This document shows, one piece after another, positions 1-6,815 of a DNA stretch of 13,810 nucleotides (the first letter of the stretch is position 1; every line of letters starts with the position of its first letter). A program made the translations under genes and the position numbers. The DNA is from Chloroflexota bacterium (GTDB taxonomy: Bacteria > Chloroflexota > Anaerolineae > Anaerolineales > UBA4823). The stretch lies in contig JAAZNS010000068.1 in NCBI GenBank assembly GCA_012798185.1, positions 1 through 13,810 of the forward strand. The letters run 5' to 3'. The notes under the pieces are model-generated. The model ran no database searches and was not told the origin of the DNA. It was given only the letters and a program-made list of their open reading frames with translations.

Positions 1-639
1 CAATACAATTTATGGTTTGCTGGTGATTGGACTAAACCACGCTTTACTGACCCGCGAATAGTAGAAGGTTTATCGAATTATGCATGAATGATGAAAGCCG
101 GACCTCCCAATATACAGGCAATCGATTGGAATGATGCCAATCAATTGTTCGCACAAGGGAAAGTGGTTTTCTTCATCGATGCCAGCTTGTTTGGTCCGGG
201 TTATGAAGATCCCGAGTCTTCAGCTGTGGCAGGAAAAGTCGGATATGCTCCGTTACCCAAAACTGATAAAGGTTCTATGACAGGCCACTGGATGTGGGGA
301 TTGGGTATCCCTGCAAATTCAGCGAATAAAGAAGCTGCCTGGTATTTTATTCAATGGGCTACGAGTAAGGAAATTGAACCAAAAATTGGGACAGCGACCG
401 GCGGAGCGCCTCGGCTTTCTACTTGGAGCAACGAGATTTACACCCAATCGCTAAATCCCGGATATATATCTGCAGTACAAACGGCTATGGCAACTTCACG
501 ATCTACTGCGGTGTTCTATGAAGGTTGGAAAGAGATCGCTATTATGATTGTCGATGCGGTGCAGGAAATTTACGCTGGAAAGGATCCAGTGCAAGCCTGC
601 CAGGAATTACAAGATAAAGCTTCGGCGGTGGTTAAATAG
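1..639 (+). pseudogene. Sugar ABC transporter substrate-binding protein, 3' part, interrupted by in-frame TGA
   Basis: This is the C-terminal half of an extracellular solute-binding protein of the CUT1 carbohydrate importer family (family 1), which would capture a sugar outside the membrane and pass it to the permeases that follow. Frame 1 is open from base 1 and reads as coding (NLWFAGDWTKPRF...), then meets TGA at 85-87. The next codon is ATG, and the frame runs on to TAG at 637-639. The downstream part (183 codons from 88) has features usual in this family: GKVVFFID, then VGYAPLPK, then a helical WYFIQWATSKE segment. No signal peptide follows ATG 88, so a product restarted there would be a cytoplasmic fragment. 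The 5' end of the gene lies outside the window. TGA is a normal stop elsewhere here, so I read this as a nonsense mutation or a base error. The sugar bound cannot be told. Confidence 0.8.
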
Positions 640-668
640 CATCTCTTGATTTTTATTGTATATTTCTT

Positions 669-782
669 GGGGCTGTCTTAAAAGTCGATTTTGTCATGGT
701 GAGCGCAGCGAAACAACTATTTTGAATAATAAAAAGATCCTTCGCTTTGCTCAGGGTGACAGCTTACTTTTAGGACAGCTCC
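669..782. repeat. MITE-like palindromic intergenic repeat
   Basis: A 114-base element fills most of the gap between the binding-protein gene and the first permease. Its ends are imperfect terminal inverted repeats: 669-684 (GGGGCTGTCTTAAAAG) against 767-782, 14 of 16 matching. A second inverted pair lies inside: 693-712 (GTCATGGTGAGCGCAGCGAA) against 741-760, about 16 of 20 matching. The whole can fold into one long hairpin. It has no ORF and no obvious target-site duplication. The GTCA..TGAGC..AGCGAA core resembles palindromic repeats I recall as common between genes in environmental bacteria, but I cannot search for copies. Confidence 0.7.
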
Positions 783-811
783 AGTAAGAGTTTTTATAAA
801 GAAGATAAACA

Positions 812-1705
812 ATGTCATCTGTTGCACTCTCGAATTCACCCCCAAAAAACAGAGTAAAAATTGGCGCGGGATATTTATATATCGCGCCAGCGCTGATCAT
901 ATTAGGGCTTACCTCGGTTTATCCTGTGATTTATTCTCTTGTAATGAGTTTATTTAATTGGGATTGGGGATTAAAGTTAGATTTTATTTGGTTCGAAAAC
1001 TATGTGATGTACCTTAAAGATCCTGTCTTTTGGCAGGTTTTGGGTCATACATTTTATTTCACAGTTGGTGCGGTGAGCGTAGAAATATTATTAGGGATGG
1101 CATTAGCGATCATAGTAAACCGGTTAAGTTTCGGTATGGGTATTATCCGCACACTGCTTATGCTTCCGTTAATGGTTTCAGGTATTATCGTTGCATTAAT
1201 GTGGAAAATCCTTTTAGATCCAACGTTAGGGATAGTAAATTATTTATTAAGATTGCTTGGACTTCCATCTTCTGCTTTTTTTGGCGCGCCGTCTTCAGCC
1301 ATGCCGTCGATTATTATGGTGGATACCTGGTGGCAGACCGCATTTGTATTTATCGTTTTGTCGGCGGGATTAAGAAGTTTGCCCCGTGAACCCTACGAAG
1401 CGGCTGAGGTAGATGGTGCAAACAGCCTGCAAAGTTTTCGTTATTTAACCTTGCCGATGCTAAAACCTGTATTATTAACGGTTTTGATATTTCGCACAAT
1501 CGATTGCTTAAAAGTATTTGCTATAATTTTCGGAACAACAGGCGGAGGACCTGCCCAAATTACCGAATCCGTTCAAACCCTGGCTTACCGGACTGCATTT
1601 AAATTTTTATTTTTAAGCCGTTCTATGACCTTGATGGTCATTTTTTCCTTCGTCATCCTGGCATTTTGTTTGATATATCTGCGATTCGGTGAATCTGAAA
1701 CGTGA
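812..1705 (+). CDS. Sugar ABC transporter permease (CUT1, MalF/UgpA type)
   Basis: One of two inner-membrane subunits forming the pore of a carbohydrate ABC importer. The 297-residue length is normal for the family. Six hydrophobic segments can be seen at about 19-40, 77-103, 111-132, 165-186, 217-238 and 270-292. The cytoplasmic EAA loop, which docks on the ATPase, is at about 195-216 (YEAAEVDGANS ... LTLPMLKP). The GGGPA segment near 245 is also usual in UgpA-like permeases. The ATG at 812 follows a weak purine stretch (GAAGATAAAC). The partner permease begins 30 bases after the stop, which fits one operon. The MITE-like repeat separates it from the broken binding-protein gene. No ATPase is encoded nearby, as is common for CUT1 systems that share an MsiK-type ATPase. 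The substrate is unknown. Confidence 0.93.
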   Translation: MSSVALSNSPPKNRVKIGAGYLYIAPALIILGLTSVYPVIYSLVMSLFNWDWGLKLDFIWFENYVMYLKDPVFWQVLGHTFYFTVGAVSVEILLGMALAIIVNRLSFGMGIIRTLLMLPLMVSGIIVALMWKILLDPTLGIVNYLLRLLGLPSSAFFGAPSSAMPSIIMVDTWWQTAFVFIVLSAGLRSLPREPYEAAEVDGANSLQSFRYLTLPMLKPVLLTVLIFRTIDCLKVFAIIFGTTGGGPAQITESVQTLAYRTAFKFLFLSRSMTLMVIFSFVILAFCLIYLRFGESET

Positions 1706-1735
1706 TCACGCTTATATTTAATTAAGAGGCATTTT

Positions 1736-2566
1736 ATGCGTTCTAAAACGAAAAGGTGGATAATTACTCTCGTAGCTTACATCCTGGCAATCATTGCAGT
1801 GATCGCCACATTGTTTCCGATTTTTTGGATATTTTCGATTTCGATCAAAACGCAAAGGGATGCTTTTGCCATGCCCCCGGTTTGGGTTTTTAAACCTGTA
1901 TGGCAGAATTATATCCGAATCTGGCAAACAGCTGGTTTTGCAGATGCTTTTCAAAACAGCGTTATTGTTACTCTCGTGGGGGTGATTTTAGCGTTAGTTA
2001 TAGGGGTCCCTGCAGCATATGCCATAAATCGATTACCTTTCAAAGGTAAGAAAACGCTTTCGATTTGGTTGTTGATTTCATATATGTTTCCTGAGTTTCT
2101 TTTTATTATTCCGATGTACGTGCTTTTTCAAAAAATCGGATTGTACGATACCCAACTGGGATTAGCTCTTGTATATCAGGTTTTCGTTTTACCGTTTGCT
2201 ATCTGGTTGTTACGAGGATTTTTTGCCGATGTGCCGGTAGAGTTAGAGGATGCTGCTCGGATAGATGGTTGCACCAGGGTGCAAACTTTGCGCTTAATCT
2301 ACTTGCCTCTAACTGCTCCAGGGATTGCCGCTACTGCCATTCTCTCTGCGATATGGATATGGAATGAATTGACTATCGCTCTGGCACTAACCTTTGATGC
2401 TGCGAAAACTGTCACGGTTGCCGTGGCAGGTTTTCGCGGGTACGCTGCCATTGATTGGGGGGGGATGACTGCAGCGTCTATTGTATCAATCATACCCATG
2501 TTTATCTTTGCTGCTTTTGCTCAGCGTTATATTGTAGAAGGATTAACCTTAGGAGCAGTTAAATGA
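1736..2566 (+). CDS. Sugar ABC transporter permease (CUT1, MalG/UgpE type)
   Basis: The second membrane subunit of the carbohydrate importer, pairing with the product of 812-1705. It has 276 residues and about six membrane segments (roughly 9-35, 74-98, 108-131, 142-160, 196-219, 244-264). The EAA loop is at about 169-191 (ELEDAARIDGCTRVQ ... YLPL), and the C-terminus YIVEGLTLGAVK is the ending typical of MalG-like permeases. The ATG at 1736 has AAGAGG about 8 bases upstream (spacer GCATTTT). It follows the first permease closely on the same strand and is probably co-transcribed and co-translated with it. The dehydrogenase gene starts 75 bases after its stop and may belong to the same transcript. 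Confidence 0.93.
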   Translation: MRSKTKRWIITLVAYILAIIAVIATLFPIFWIFSISIKTQRDAFAMPPVWVFKPVWQNYIRIWQTAGFADAFQNSVIVTLVGVILALVIGVPAAYAINRLPFKGKKTLSIWLLISYMFPEFLFIIPMYVLFQKIGLYDTQLGLALVYQVFVLPFAIWLLRGFFADVPVELEDAARIDGCTRVQTLRLIYLPLTAPGIAATAILSAIWIWNELTIALALTFDAAKTVTVAVAGFRGYAAIDWGGMTAASIVSIIPMFIFAAFAQRYIVEGLTLGAVK

Positions 2567-2641
2567 TAAGGATTTAGACTGATTCTAGTTTCTTCATAAT
2601 TGGACTTTTAATATAAATGCTTTGATATTGGAGACTTGAGT

Positions 2642-3436
2642 ATGAATAATGAATTTGATTTTTCGGGAAAAGTGGCTTTGGTGACCGGCGCCGGTAGAGG
2701 CATTGGAAAGGGAATAGCGCTAAGACTTGCTAAAATGGGCGCAGATATTGCAGTCAATGATTTAATTAGCGAAACTGCAGATAGGACAGTTGAAGAAATT
2801 CGCAATATGGGACGGAAAGCAGCTGCATTCCCGGGTGATGTATCAAAAAGCGAAATTATTGATGCCATGGTCGATGAAATATTACAAAAATTTAACCACA
2901 TCGATATTCTGGTAAATAACGCTGGAATATCTTTATATCGGCCTATCTTGGATTGTTCGGAAGAAGATTGGGATAGGCATGTGGATATTATGGCAAAAGG
3001 AACATTCCTGCTAATGCGTAAAGTTGCACCGCACATGATAGCTCAAAAATGGGGGCGCATAGTTAATTTAGGATCTTATGTGGCGCAGTTTAATTGCACA
3101 ACCAAATATTTCGCGCCCTATTGTGCAGCAAAATTTGCAATTATTGGGTTAACCCAAGTGGCTGCTCAGGAATGGGCGCCATATGTTACTGTGAATGCCG
3201 TTGGACCGGGGGATGTAGAAACCGAAATGATGGAACTTGAATGGCAACAAGAAGGCGCTCGACGAGGTATTACCGCAGCGGAAGTTAAAGAAGAATATCG
3301 GAAGCGTTTGATACTTGAAAGACTTCAAACACCGGATGATATTGCCAAAGCAGTAGCATTTTTATGTTCACCTCTCGCAGACCAAATTACAGGATCTCAT
3401 TTGATTGTATCAGGAGGATTGCCATATCATGTATAA
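2642..3436 (+). CDS. Short-chain dehydrogenase/reductase (SDR), catalytic Asn replaced
   Basis: A classical-type SDR of 264 residues, likely an NAD(P)-dependent oxidoreductase of a sugar, sugar alcohol or related carbonyl. This role is inferred from the neighbouring sugar transporter. The Rossmann nucleotide motif TGAGRGIG is at residues 15-22, NNAG at 92-95, Ser145, and the YxxxK pair Tyr160/Lys164. The PG motif is at 189-190, and a C-terminal SGG stretch is present. The Asn that normally completes the tetrad (as in DVNLKGTF) is Met117 here (DIMAKGTF). I chose ATG 2642 because GGAG at 2630-2633 lies 8 bases before it. A TTG two codons earlier would sit only 2 bases from that site. It probably ends the transport operon, 75 bases after the permease. 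Confidence 0.9.
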   Translation: MNNEFDFSGKVALVTGAGRGIGKGIALRLAKMGADIAVNDLISETADRTVEEIRNMGRKAAAFPGDVSKSEIIDAMVDEILQKFNHIDILVNNAGISLYRPILDCSEEDWDRHVDIMAKGTFLLMRKVAPHMIAQKWGRIVNLGSYVAQFNCTTKYFAPYCAAKFAIIGLTQVAAQEWAPYVTVNAVGPGDVETEMMELEWQQEGARRGITAAEVKEEYRKRLILERLQTPDDIAKAVAFLCSPLADQITGSHLIVSGGLPYHV

Positions 3437-3724
3437 ACCTGGGCTAGTTGAAGACAGCCTGTAGAAATTCATAGGTTTTTATACCAGGCATTATGTCTTT
3501 GAAAGTGGACAAAGATATAATATCTGATTGCCTAATTGCCGGGTTGCAAAATATCCCATACGATATTTTTAAATCAGCATTGCTGACACTATGTCAAACA
3601 CGAATCTTGGTTTTTTGATATTCTCGATTTTTTACACCCTTCCGCTCACTCCGCGCTTGCAGGTAAGAAGTGAGGGTGAGGTTAGGAAATGAAACAAATA
3701 ATTGAAATCACAGAATCGGGTTTG

Positions 3725-3746
3725 AAAAACCACTGGGAGGTTTTTT
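3725..3746 (+). terminator. Weak terminator-like hairpin
   Basis: AAAAACC (3725-3731) pairs with GGTTTTT (3739-3745) around a 7-base loop, with a short T run ending at 3746. The stem has only two G:C pairs, so termination would be weak. It would separate the transport/SDR transcript from the DUF4332 promoter just downstream. Confidence 0.35.
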
Positions 3747-3772
3747 AATTCAAAAGATTATGCAATCATTCA

Positions 3773-3800
3773 TTGCGGTTTTTGCAGTTCATTGTATAAT
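3773..3800 (+). promoter_or_regulatory. Sigma-70-type promoter for the DUF4332 gene
   Basis: TTGCGG (3773-3778), a 16-base spacer and a perfect TATAAT (3795-3800) lie 42 bases before the start codon. The predicted transcript start is near 3807, giving a leader of about 35 bases that contains AGGAGG at 3832-3837. Confidence 0.6.
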
Positions 3801-3842
3801 AAAATTCCATTGGTTAACTTTATAAATTTACAGGAGGAAACG

Positions 3843-4247
3843 ATGACAAAAATAATTGATATTGAGGGGATTGGTCCTAAATATGCAGAAAAACTTGAAA
3901 AAGCTGGTGTTCGTACAATAACATCGTTACTTAATAAAGGGAAAACACCAAAAGGTCGTCAGGAACTTTCCAAGGCTACAGGTATCAGCGATTCACTGAT
4001 TCTTCAATGGGTAAATCATGCCGATTTATTTCGAATTAAGGGTGTTGGTTCTGAATATTCTGATTTATTGGAAGCCGCTGGCGTGGATACTGTTCTAGAA
4101 TTAGCAAATCGAAAACCTGAGAACCTGTATCAGAAATTGGTTTCTGTTAATCAGGAAAAAGAATTGGTTCGTAAGTTACCAACCGAAAAACAGGTTGAAG
4201 ATTGGGTATCACAAGCAAAACAAATGGCACGGATTATTACTTATTAA
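3843..4247 (+). CDS. DUF4332 helix-hairpin-helix protein
   Basis: A 134-residue cytoplasmic protein matching my recollection of the DUF4332 family: two helix-hairpin-helix-like repeats, IEGIGPKYAEKLEKAGV at 7-23 and IKGVGSEYSDLLEAAGV at 65-81. These are joined by a helical stretch (TPKGRQELSKATGIS ... WVNHADLF) characteristic of the family. HhH motifs usually bind DNA backbone without sequence preference, so a nucleic-acid role is plausible, but no biochemical function is established as far as I know. ATG 3843 is chosen because a full AGGAGG lies 5 bases upstream. The open frame reaches back to a TTG at 3792, but that codon overlaps the promoter -10 box. The gene has its own promoter and seems to be a single-gene unit. 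No signal peptide or membrane segment is visible. Confidence 0.88.
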   Translation: MTKIIDIEGIGPKYAEKLEKAGVRTITSLLNKGKTPKGRQELSKATGISDSLILQWVNHADLFRIKGVGSEYSDLLEAAGVDTVLELANRKPENLYQKLVSVNQEKELVRKLPTEKQVEDWVSQAKQMARIITY

Positions 4248-4507
4248 TTCTTAAAACATGTGAAGGAATATGAAAAGAAGATAAAATTGATATTTATGAA
4301 GATGTTGATAGTAATGTTATTGACATCAATGGATGAATTATTAAGTATAATCTTGTGAAGAAAACAGATATAACCTTAATTGGGAAATATTTTTCAATAA
4401 AGTTTAATAGTGATTATTGGTGAAAAAAAATTGTATGAATAGTTGCAAGTATTTTGCCAATTTTATGTACGGATTTGTTAATCTTAAATGTTAAAATACA
4501 TTTAAAA

Positions 4508-4536
4508 TTGGACGATAAGGAAGTGTGATGTATATT
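4508..4536 (+). promoter_or_regulatory. Candidate promoter of the LysM gene
   Basis: TTGGAC (4508-4513), a 17-base spacer and TATATT (4531-4536). The -10 box matches the sigma-70 consensus in five of six positions, while the -35 box is weak. The predicted leader is about 90 bases and would contain the hairpins at 4566-4599. Confidence 0.4.
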
Positions 4537-4565
4537 TTATTGGTGTAATACAAAAGATATTCGTA

Positions 4566-4599
4566 AAAATCACCATTATTGATCGGTGGATTTTCCACC
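4566..4599 (+). promoter_or_regulatory. Possible alternative hairpins in the LysM gene leader
   Basis: GGTGGA (4585-4590) and TCCACC (4594-4599) form a perfect 6-bp inverted repeat around TTT. The same GGTGGATTTT segment can instead pair with AAAATCACC (4566-4574) with one bulge. The two folds exclude each other. No U-run follows, so this is not an ordinary terminator, and it matches no riboswitch class I recognise. It ends 19 bases before the ribosome site. Confidence 0.3.
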
Positions 4600-4629
4600 A
4601 GGCATTGACAGCAGTTTGAGGAGGACCCA

Positions 4630-5292
4630 ATGAAAAAGGTTACACAGAATACACTTTTGATTTTATTGGCATTGGTTGTTGCTTTTAGCGGCTTTGGTTT
4701 TACCACCCAAGCAAAAAAGACAGCAAAATGTGCCTATTACCATACAGTATGGTATGGTGAGACGCTCTATAAGATTGGGCTTCAATACGGGTTGACTTGG
4801 GATAAGATTGCCTCAGCCAACAATATCAAGAAACCGGGCCAGATATACGCAGGCGATGTATTGTGCATCCCAACCTACAAATATACAAAGTATGGCACGG
4901 GCGGGCCGTATTATTATGGATATAATTACTACGGCTACTATAACTATTATGGTTACAATTACTATGGAACGGGCGGGCCGTATTATTATGACGATGATTA
5001 TTATTACTATGGCAGTGTTCCGTTGATCACAGTGACAGACGTTAAAGAAGGTAAGACTGTAACCATAAAAGGTTATTACTTCCCCAAGAAGACAAAATTC
5101 AATGTTTACATTGGCAACTACGGTACAGCCGGGGTAGGTGGAGTAAAGGTTGATACTTTCACGACAGGTAATAAAACCACCTTTACTGCGACTTTTAATA
5201 TCCCCAAATCTTTAAAGAATAAAAGCCGCCTTGCCATCCGCGTACAGAGTCCAACAAAGGGCATCTATTCGTACAATTGGTTTAATAATTAA
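4630..5292 (+). CDS. Exported LysM protein with a tyrosine-rich segment
   Basis: A 220-residue secreted protein. Residues 1-28 form a signal peptide (KK start, hydrophobic core LLILLALVV, cleavage likely after TTQA). Residues 37-81 are one LysM domain (YHTVWYGETLYKIG ... GDVLCIP), a fold that binds peptidoglycan or other GlcNAc polymers, so the protein is likely attached to the cell surface. Cys34 and Cys79 bracket it and could form a disulphide. Residues 83-128 are low complexity, with 23 Tyr out of 46 plus Gly and Asn, framed by two YGTGGPYYY copies. Residues 131-220 look like a beta-sandwich, IPT/Ig-like domain (ITVTDVKEGKTVTIKGYYF). AGGAGG at 4619-4624 sits 5 bases before the ATG. The gene stands alone, with hairpins after its stop. 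The exact role is unknown; a structural envelope protein is a guess. Confidence 0.87.
   Translation: MKKVTQNTLLILLALVVAFSGFGFTTQAKKTAKCAYYHTVWYGETLYKIGLQYGLTWDKIASANNIKKPGQIYAGDVLCIPTYKYTKYGTGGPYYYGYNYYGYYNYYGYNYYGTGGPYYYDDDYYYYGSVPLITVTDVKEGKTVTIKGYYFPKKTKFNVYIGNYGTAGVGGVKVDTFTTGNKTTFTATFNIPKSLKNKSRLAIRVQSPTKGIYSYNWFNN
4891..4990 (+). repeat. Direct repeat pair in the Tyr-rich coding segment
   Basis: A 28-base unit at 4891-4918 (TATGGCACGGGCGGGCC...) recurs at 4963-4990 with one base different (C to A), 72 bases apart. Both copies encode YGTGGPYYY. The bases between are TAT/TAC-rich and encode YNYYGYYNYYGYNYYG-like sequence, so the segment could expand or shrink by slippage or recombination. 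Confidence 0.85.
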
Positions 5293-5300
5293 AGTTAAGT

Positions 5301-5336
5301 GGCGGCTTCCGTGAGTGCATATTTACGGAAGTCGCC
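5301..5336 (+). terminator. Strong hairpin after the LysM gene
   Basis: GGCGGCTTCCGT (5301-5312) pairs with ACGGAAGTCGCC (5325-5336): 12 bp with one G:U, around a 12-base loop, starting 8 bases after the stop codon. No T run follows, so it may protect the mRNA 3' end or act as a backup to the intrinsic terminator 70 bases further on. Confidence 0.5.
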
Positions 5337-5405
5337 AGCTTGATGAATGAATCTCCGGGCGATATATTAATTTCGCCGCTGAATTATTTATTGCTAAGGT
5401 TATTT

Positions 5406-5426
5406 AAACCCGCGCAAGCGGGTTTT
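5406..5426 (+). terminator. Intrinsic terminator
   Basis: AAACCCGC (5406-5413) pairs perfectly with GCGGGTTT (5418-5425) around a GCAA tetraloop, ending in TTTT. This is a textbook rho-independent terminator for the LysM transcript. It lies only 21 bases before the start codon of the lipoprotein gene at 5448, leaving very little room for a promoter in between. Confidence 0.8.
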
Positions 5427-5447
5427 GCTATTTGAGGGATATTTGAG

Positions 5448-6647
5448 ATGAGACAATTGGGTTTTTTCTTCTTCGCAATTTTTATTTTAGGAATAAGCAT
5501 TGGTTTAGCAGCGTGTAATTTCCCAGGTAATACACCTGTAATTCAACCATCTCTAATACCAACATGGACAATAATAGAAAATGTCGAAATTCCACCATCA
5601 CCTCAGGTTACTCAAATAGCTCCCAGCACTCCGCAAGCCATAACGGAAACATCTACCGAGAGCCCAACTATTACACCAACTATAACGCAAACGAGCACCC
5701 CTGAAGAATCGTGTACCGATAAAGCGGAATTTGTAAAAGACATTTCAATTGCTGATGGGACGTTTATTACTCCTGGGGAAACATTTGTCAAAACCTGGCG
5801 GCTTCGCAATGTTGGAACATGTTCATGGACAGAGCAATATCAGCTGGTATTTGCAGGCGGAGACCAAATGGAAGGCACTTCACCGGTACCGTTTTCCAAA
5901 TCTATTTCTCCAGGTGAAACCATCGATCTTTCTATATCACTAACTGCTCCTTCTTCCGACGGGGAATATGAAGGGTTGTGGCAATTACAAAATCAAAACA
6001 GTGAAAAATTTGGTATTGGAGAAGATGGCGAAAAACCAATTTGGGTAAAGATTAATGTCAGTGAATCTGCATTGGGTTATGAGCTGAAATCGCCTACCTG
6101 GGAAGATACATTTAAAAATAATAAGTATTGGTATTTATTAGATACCGCAAATACTCATTTTTCGATTAAAAAAGGTCGATTGATCATGAAAGCCGATTCT
6201 CCAGGGAAACGTGATGAGTGGGGTTTAGCTACCAGACCTGATTTGGAGAATTTTTATATTCTGGCAACTTTTAAAACCGGCGACGCGTGTGAGGGCAAAG
6301 ATCGATATGGATTATTGATTAGAGCCAGAAATCCCAATTCGGGGTATATTTTTAGTTTTTCGTGTGATGGCAGCTTTCGAATATATCGTTGGGATGGTAA
6401 AAATTATTACGCTTTGGAGGAATGGAAGCAAGATAGCAATATTTTTGCTGGTGCCAATCAAATCAACCGGATGAGTATTCTGGCTGAGGATTCGACTTTT
6501 AAATTTTATGCAAATGGTAAATTATTAGGCGAATATGAAGATGATACATATGATTATGGGCAATTTGGATTGTTGATTGGTTCGCAAAAAACTTCTGATT
6601 TGAGGATTTTTGTAGAAGATATTGCTTATTGGGTAATTGAGGATTGA
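5448..6647 (+). CDS. Lipoprotein with NBR1-type Ig domain and concanavalin-like domain
   Basis: A 399-residue exported lipoprotein. Residues 1-22 are a signal peptide ending in the lipobox LAAC, so Cys23 would carry the lipid anchor. Residues 25-88 are a Pro/Thr/Ser-rich linker that holds the rest away from the membrane. Residues 89-204 match the NBR1 Ig-like domain (FITPGETFVKTWRLRNVGTCSW ... DGEYEGLWQL), which is frequent in surface proteins of Chloroflexota. Residues 218-397 look like a concanavalin/LamG-type jelly roll (WEDTF ... YGLLIRARNPNSGYIF ... FKFYANGKLLGEYED), a fold often used for carbohydrate binding. No catalytic residues are evident. The start is supported by the signal peptide. 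The Shine-Dalgarno site is weak (GAGGGAT). A binding or adhesion role at the cell surface is inferred. Confidence 0.85.
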   Translation: MRQLGFFFFAIFILGISIGLAACNFPGNTPVIQPSLIPTWTIIENVEIPPSPQVTQIAPSTPQAITETSTESPTITPTITQTSTPEESCTDKAEFVKDISIADGTFITPGETFVKTWRLRNVGTCSWTEQYQLVFAGGDQMEGTSPVPFSKSISPGETIDLSISLTAPSSDGEYEGLWQLQNQNSEKFGIGEDGEKPIWVKINVSESALGYELKSPTWEDTFKNNKYWYLLDTANTHFSIKKGRLIMKADSPGKRDEWGLATRPDLENFYILATFKTGDACEGKDRYGLLIRARNPNSGYIFSFSCDGSFRIYRWDGKNYYALEEWKQDSNIFAGANQINRMSILAEDSTFKFYANGKLLGEYEDDTYDYGQFGLLIGSQKTSDLRIFVEDIAYWVIED

Positions 6648-6758
6648 TTTGTCGTGACTAAATACTCAAGCTGACTGGGTAATCTCGATAAAACTTGTTT
6701 TTTCAATGATATCGATTTATTTTTAAAAAATGTCAGGTGGTTGCTCTTTTAACATATC

Positions 6759-6785
6759 TTTACATTGATTGGTGCGTGTTATAAT
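6759..6785 (+). promoter_or_regulatory. Promoter of the GGDEF gene
   Basis: TTTACA (6759-6764), a 15-base spacer and a perfect TATAAT (6780-6785). The predicted start is near 6792, leaving a leader of about 24 bases without a clear Shine-Dalgarno sequence. Confidence 0.5.
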
Positions 6786-6815
6786 AATATTAATGGTTGA
6801 AATGTTATCGGTTAA

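Larger units (their letters stand above)
3437..3842. other. Non-coding gap between SDR and DUF4332 genes
   Basis: No ORF here looks real. The first 330 bases hold only small inverted repeats: AGATAT-A-ATATCT at 3513-3525, TCAGC-ATT-GCTGA near 3574-3586, and a G+C-richer patch at 3635-3678 where CACCCT and CTCACT find complements at its far end. The last 120 bases hold a weak terminator-like hairpin and then the promoter and ribosome site of the next gene, listed separately. Confidence 0.6.
4248..4629. other. AT-rich non-coding gap before the LysM gene
   Basis: About 380 very AT-rich bases with no credible gene and no clear terminator for the DUF4332 gene. The last 120 bases contain a candidate promoter, a possible pair of competing hairpins and a strong ribosome site (GAGGAGG at 4618-4624) for the LysM protein. 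The rest shows nothing I can name. Confidence 0.55.

Noticed and set aside
85..87. TGA recoded as an amino acid
   Set aside because: The permease genes and the lipoprotein gene in this window end with TGA at sensible places, so TGA acts as a stop here.
2608..3036. Open frame opposite the SDR gene
   Set aside because: It is antisense to an SDR with clear motifs, has no ribosome site and no recognisable protein features; it is a shadow frame.
3635..3678. Possible second intergenic repeat element
   Set aside because: The complementary stretches are only about 6 bases each and overlap one another, with no defined ends, so it cannot be told from chance.
4585..4599. Terminator or known riboswitch before the LysM gene
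   Set aside because: No T run follows the hairpin, and I see no conserved core of the c-di-GMP, TPP, SAM, cobalamin or other common riboswitches.
4891..4990. CRISPR-like repeats
   Set aside because: There are only two copies, they lie inside a signal-peptide-bearing coding frame, and they encode a protein repeat.
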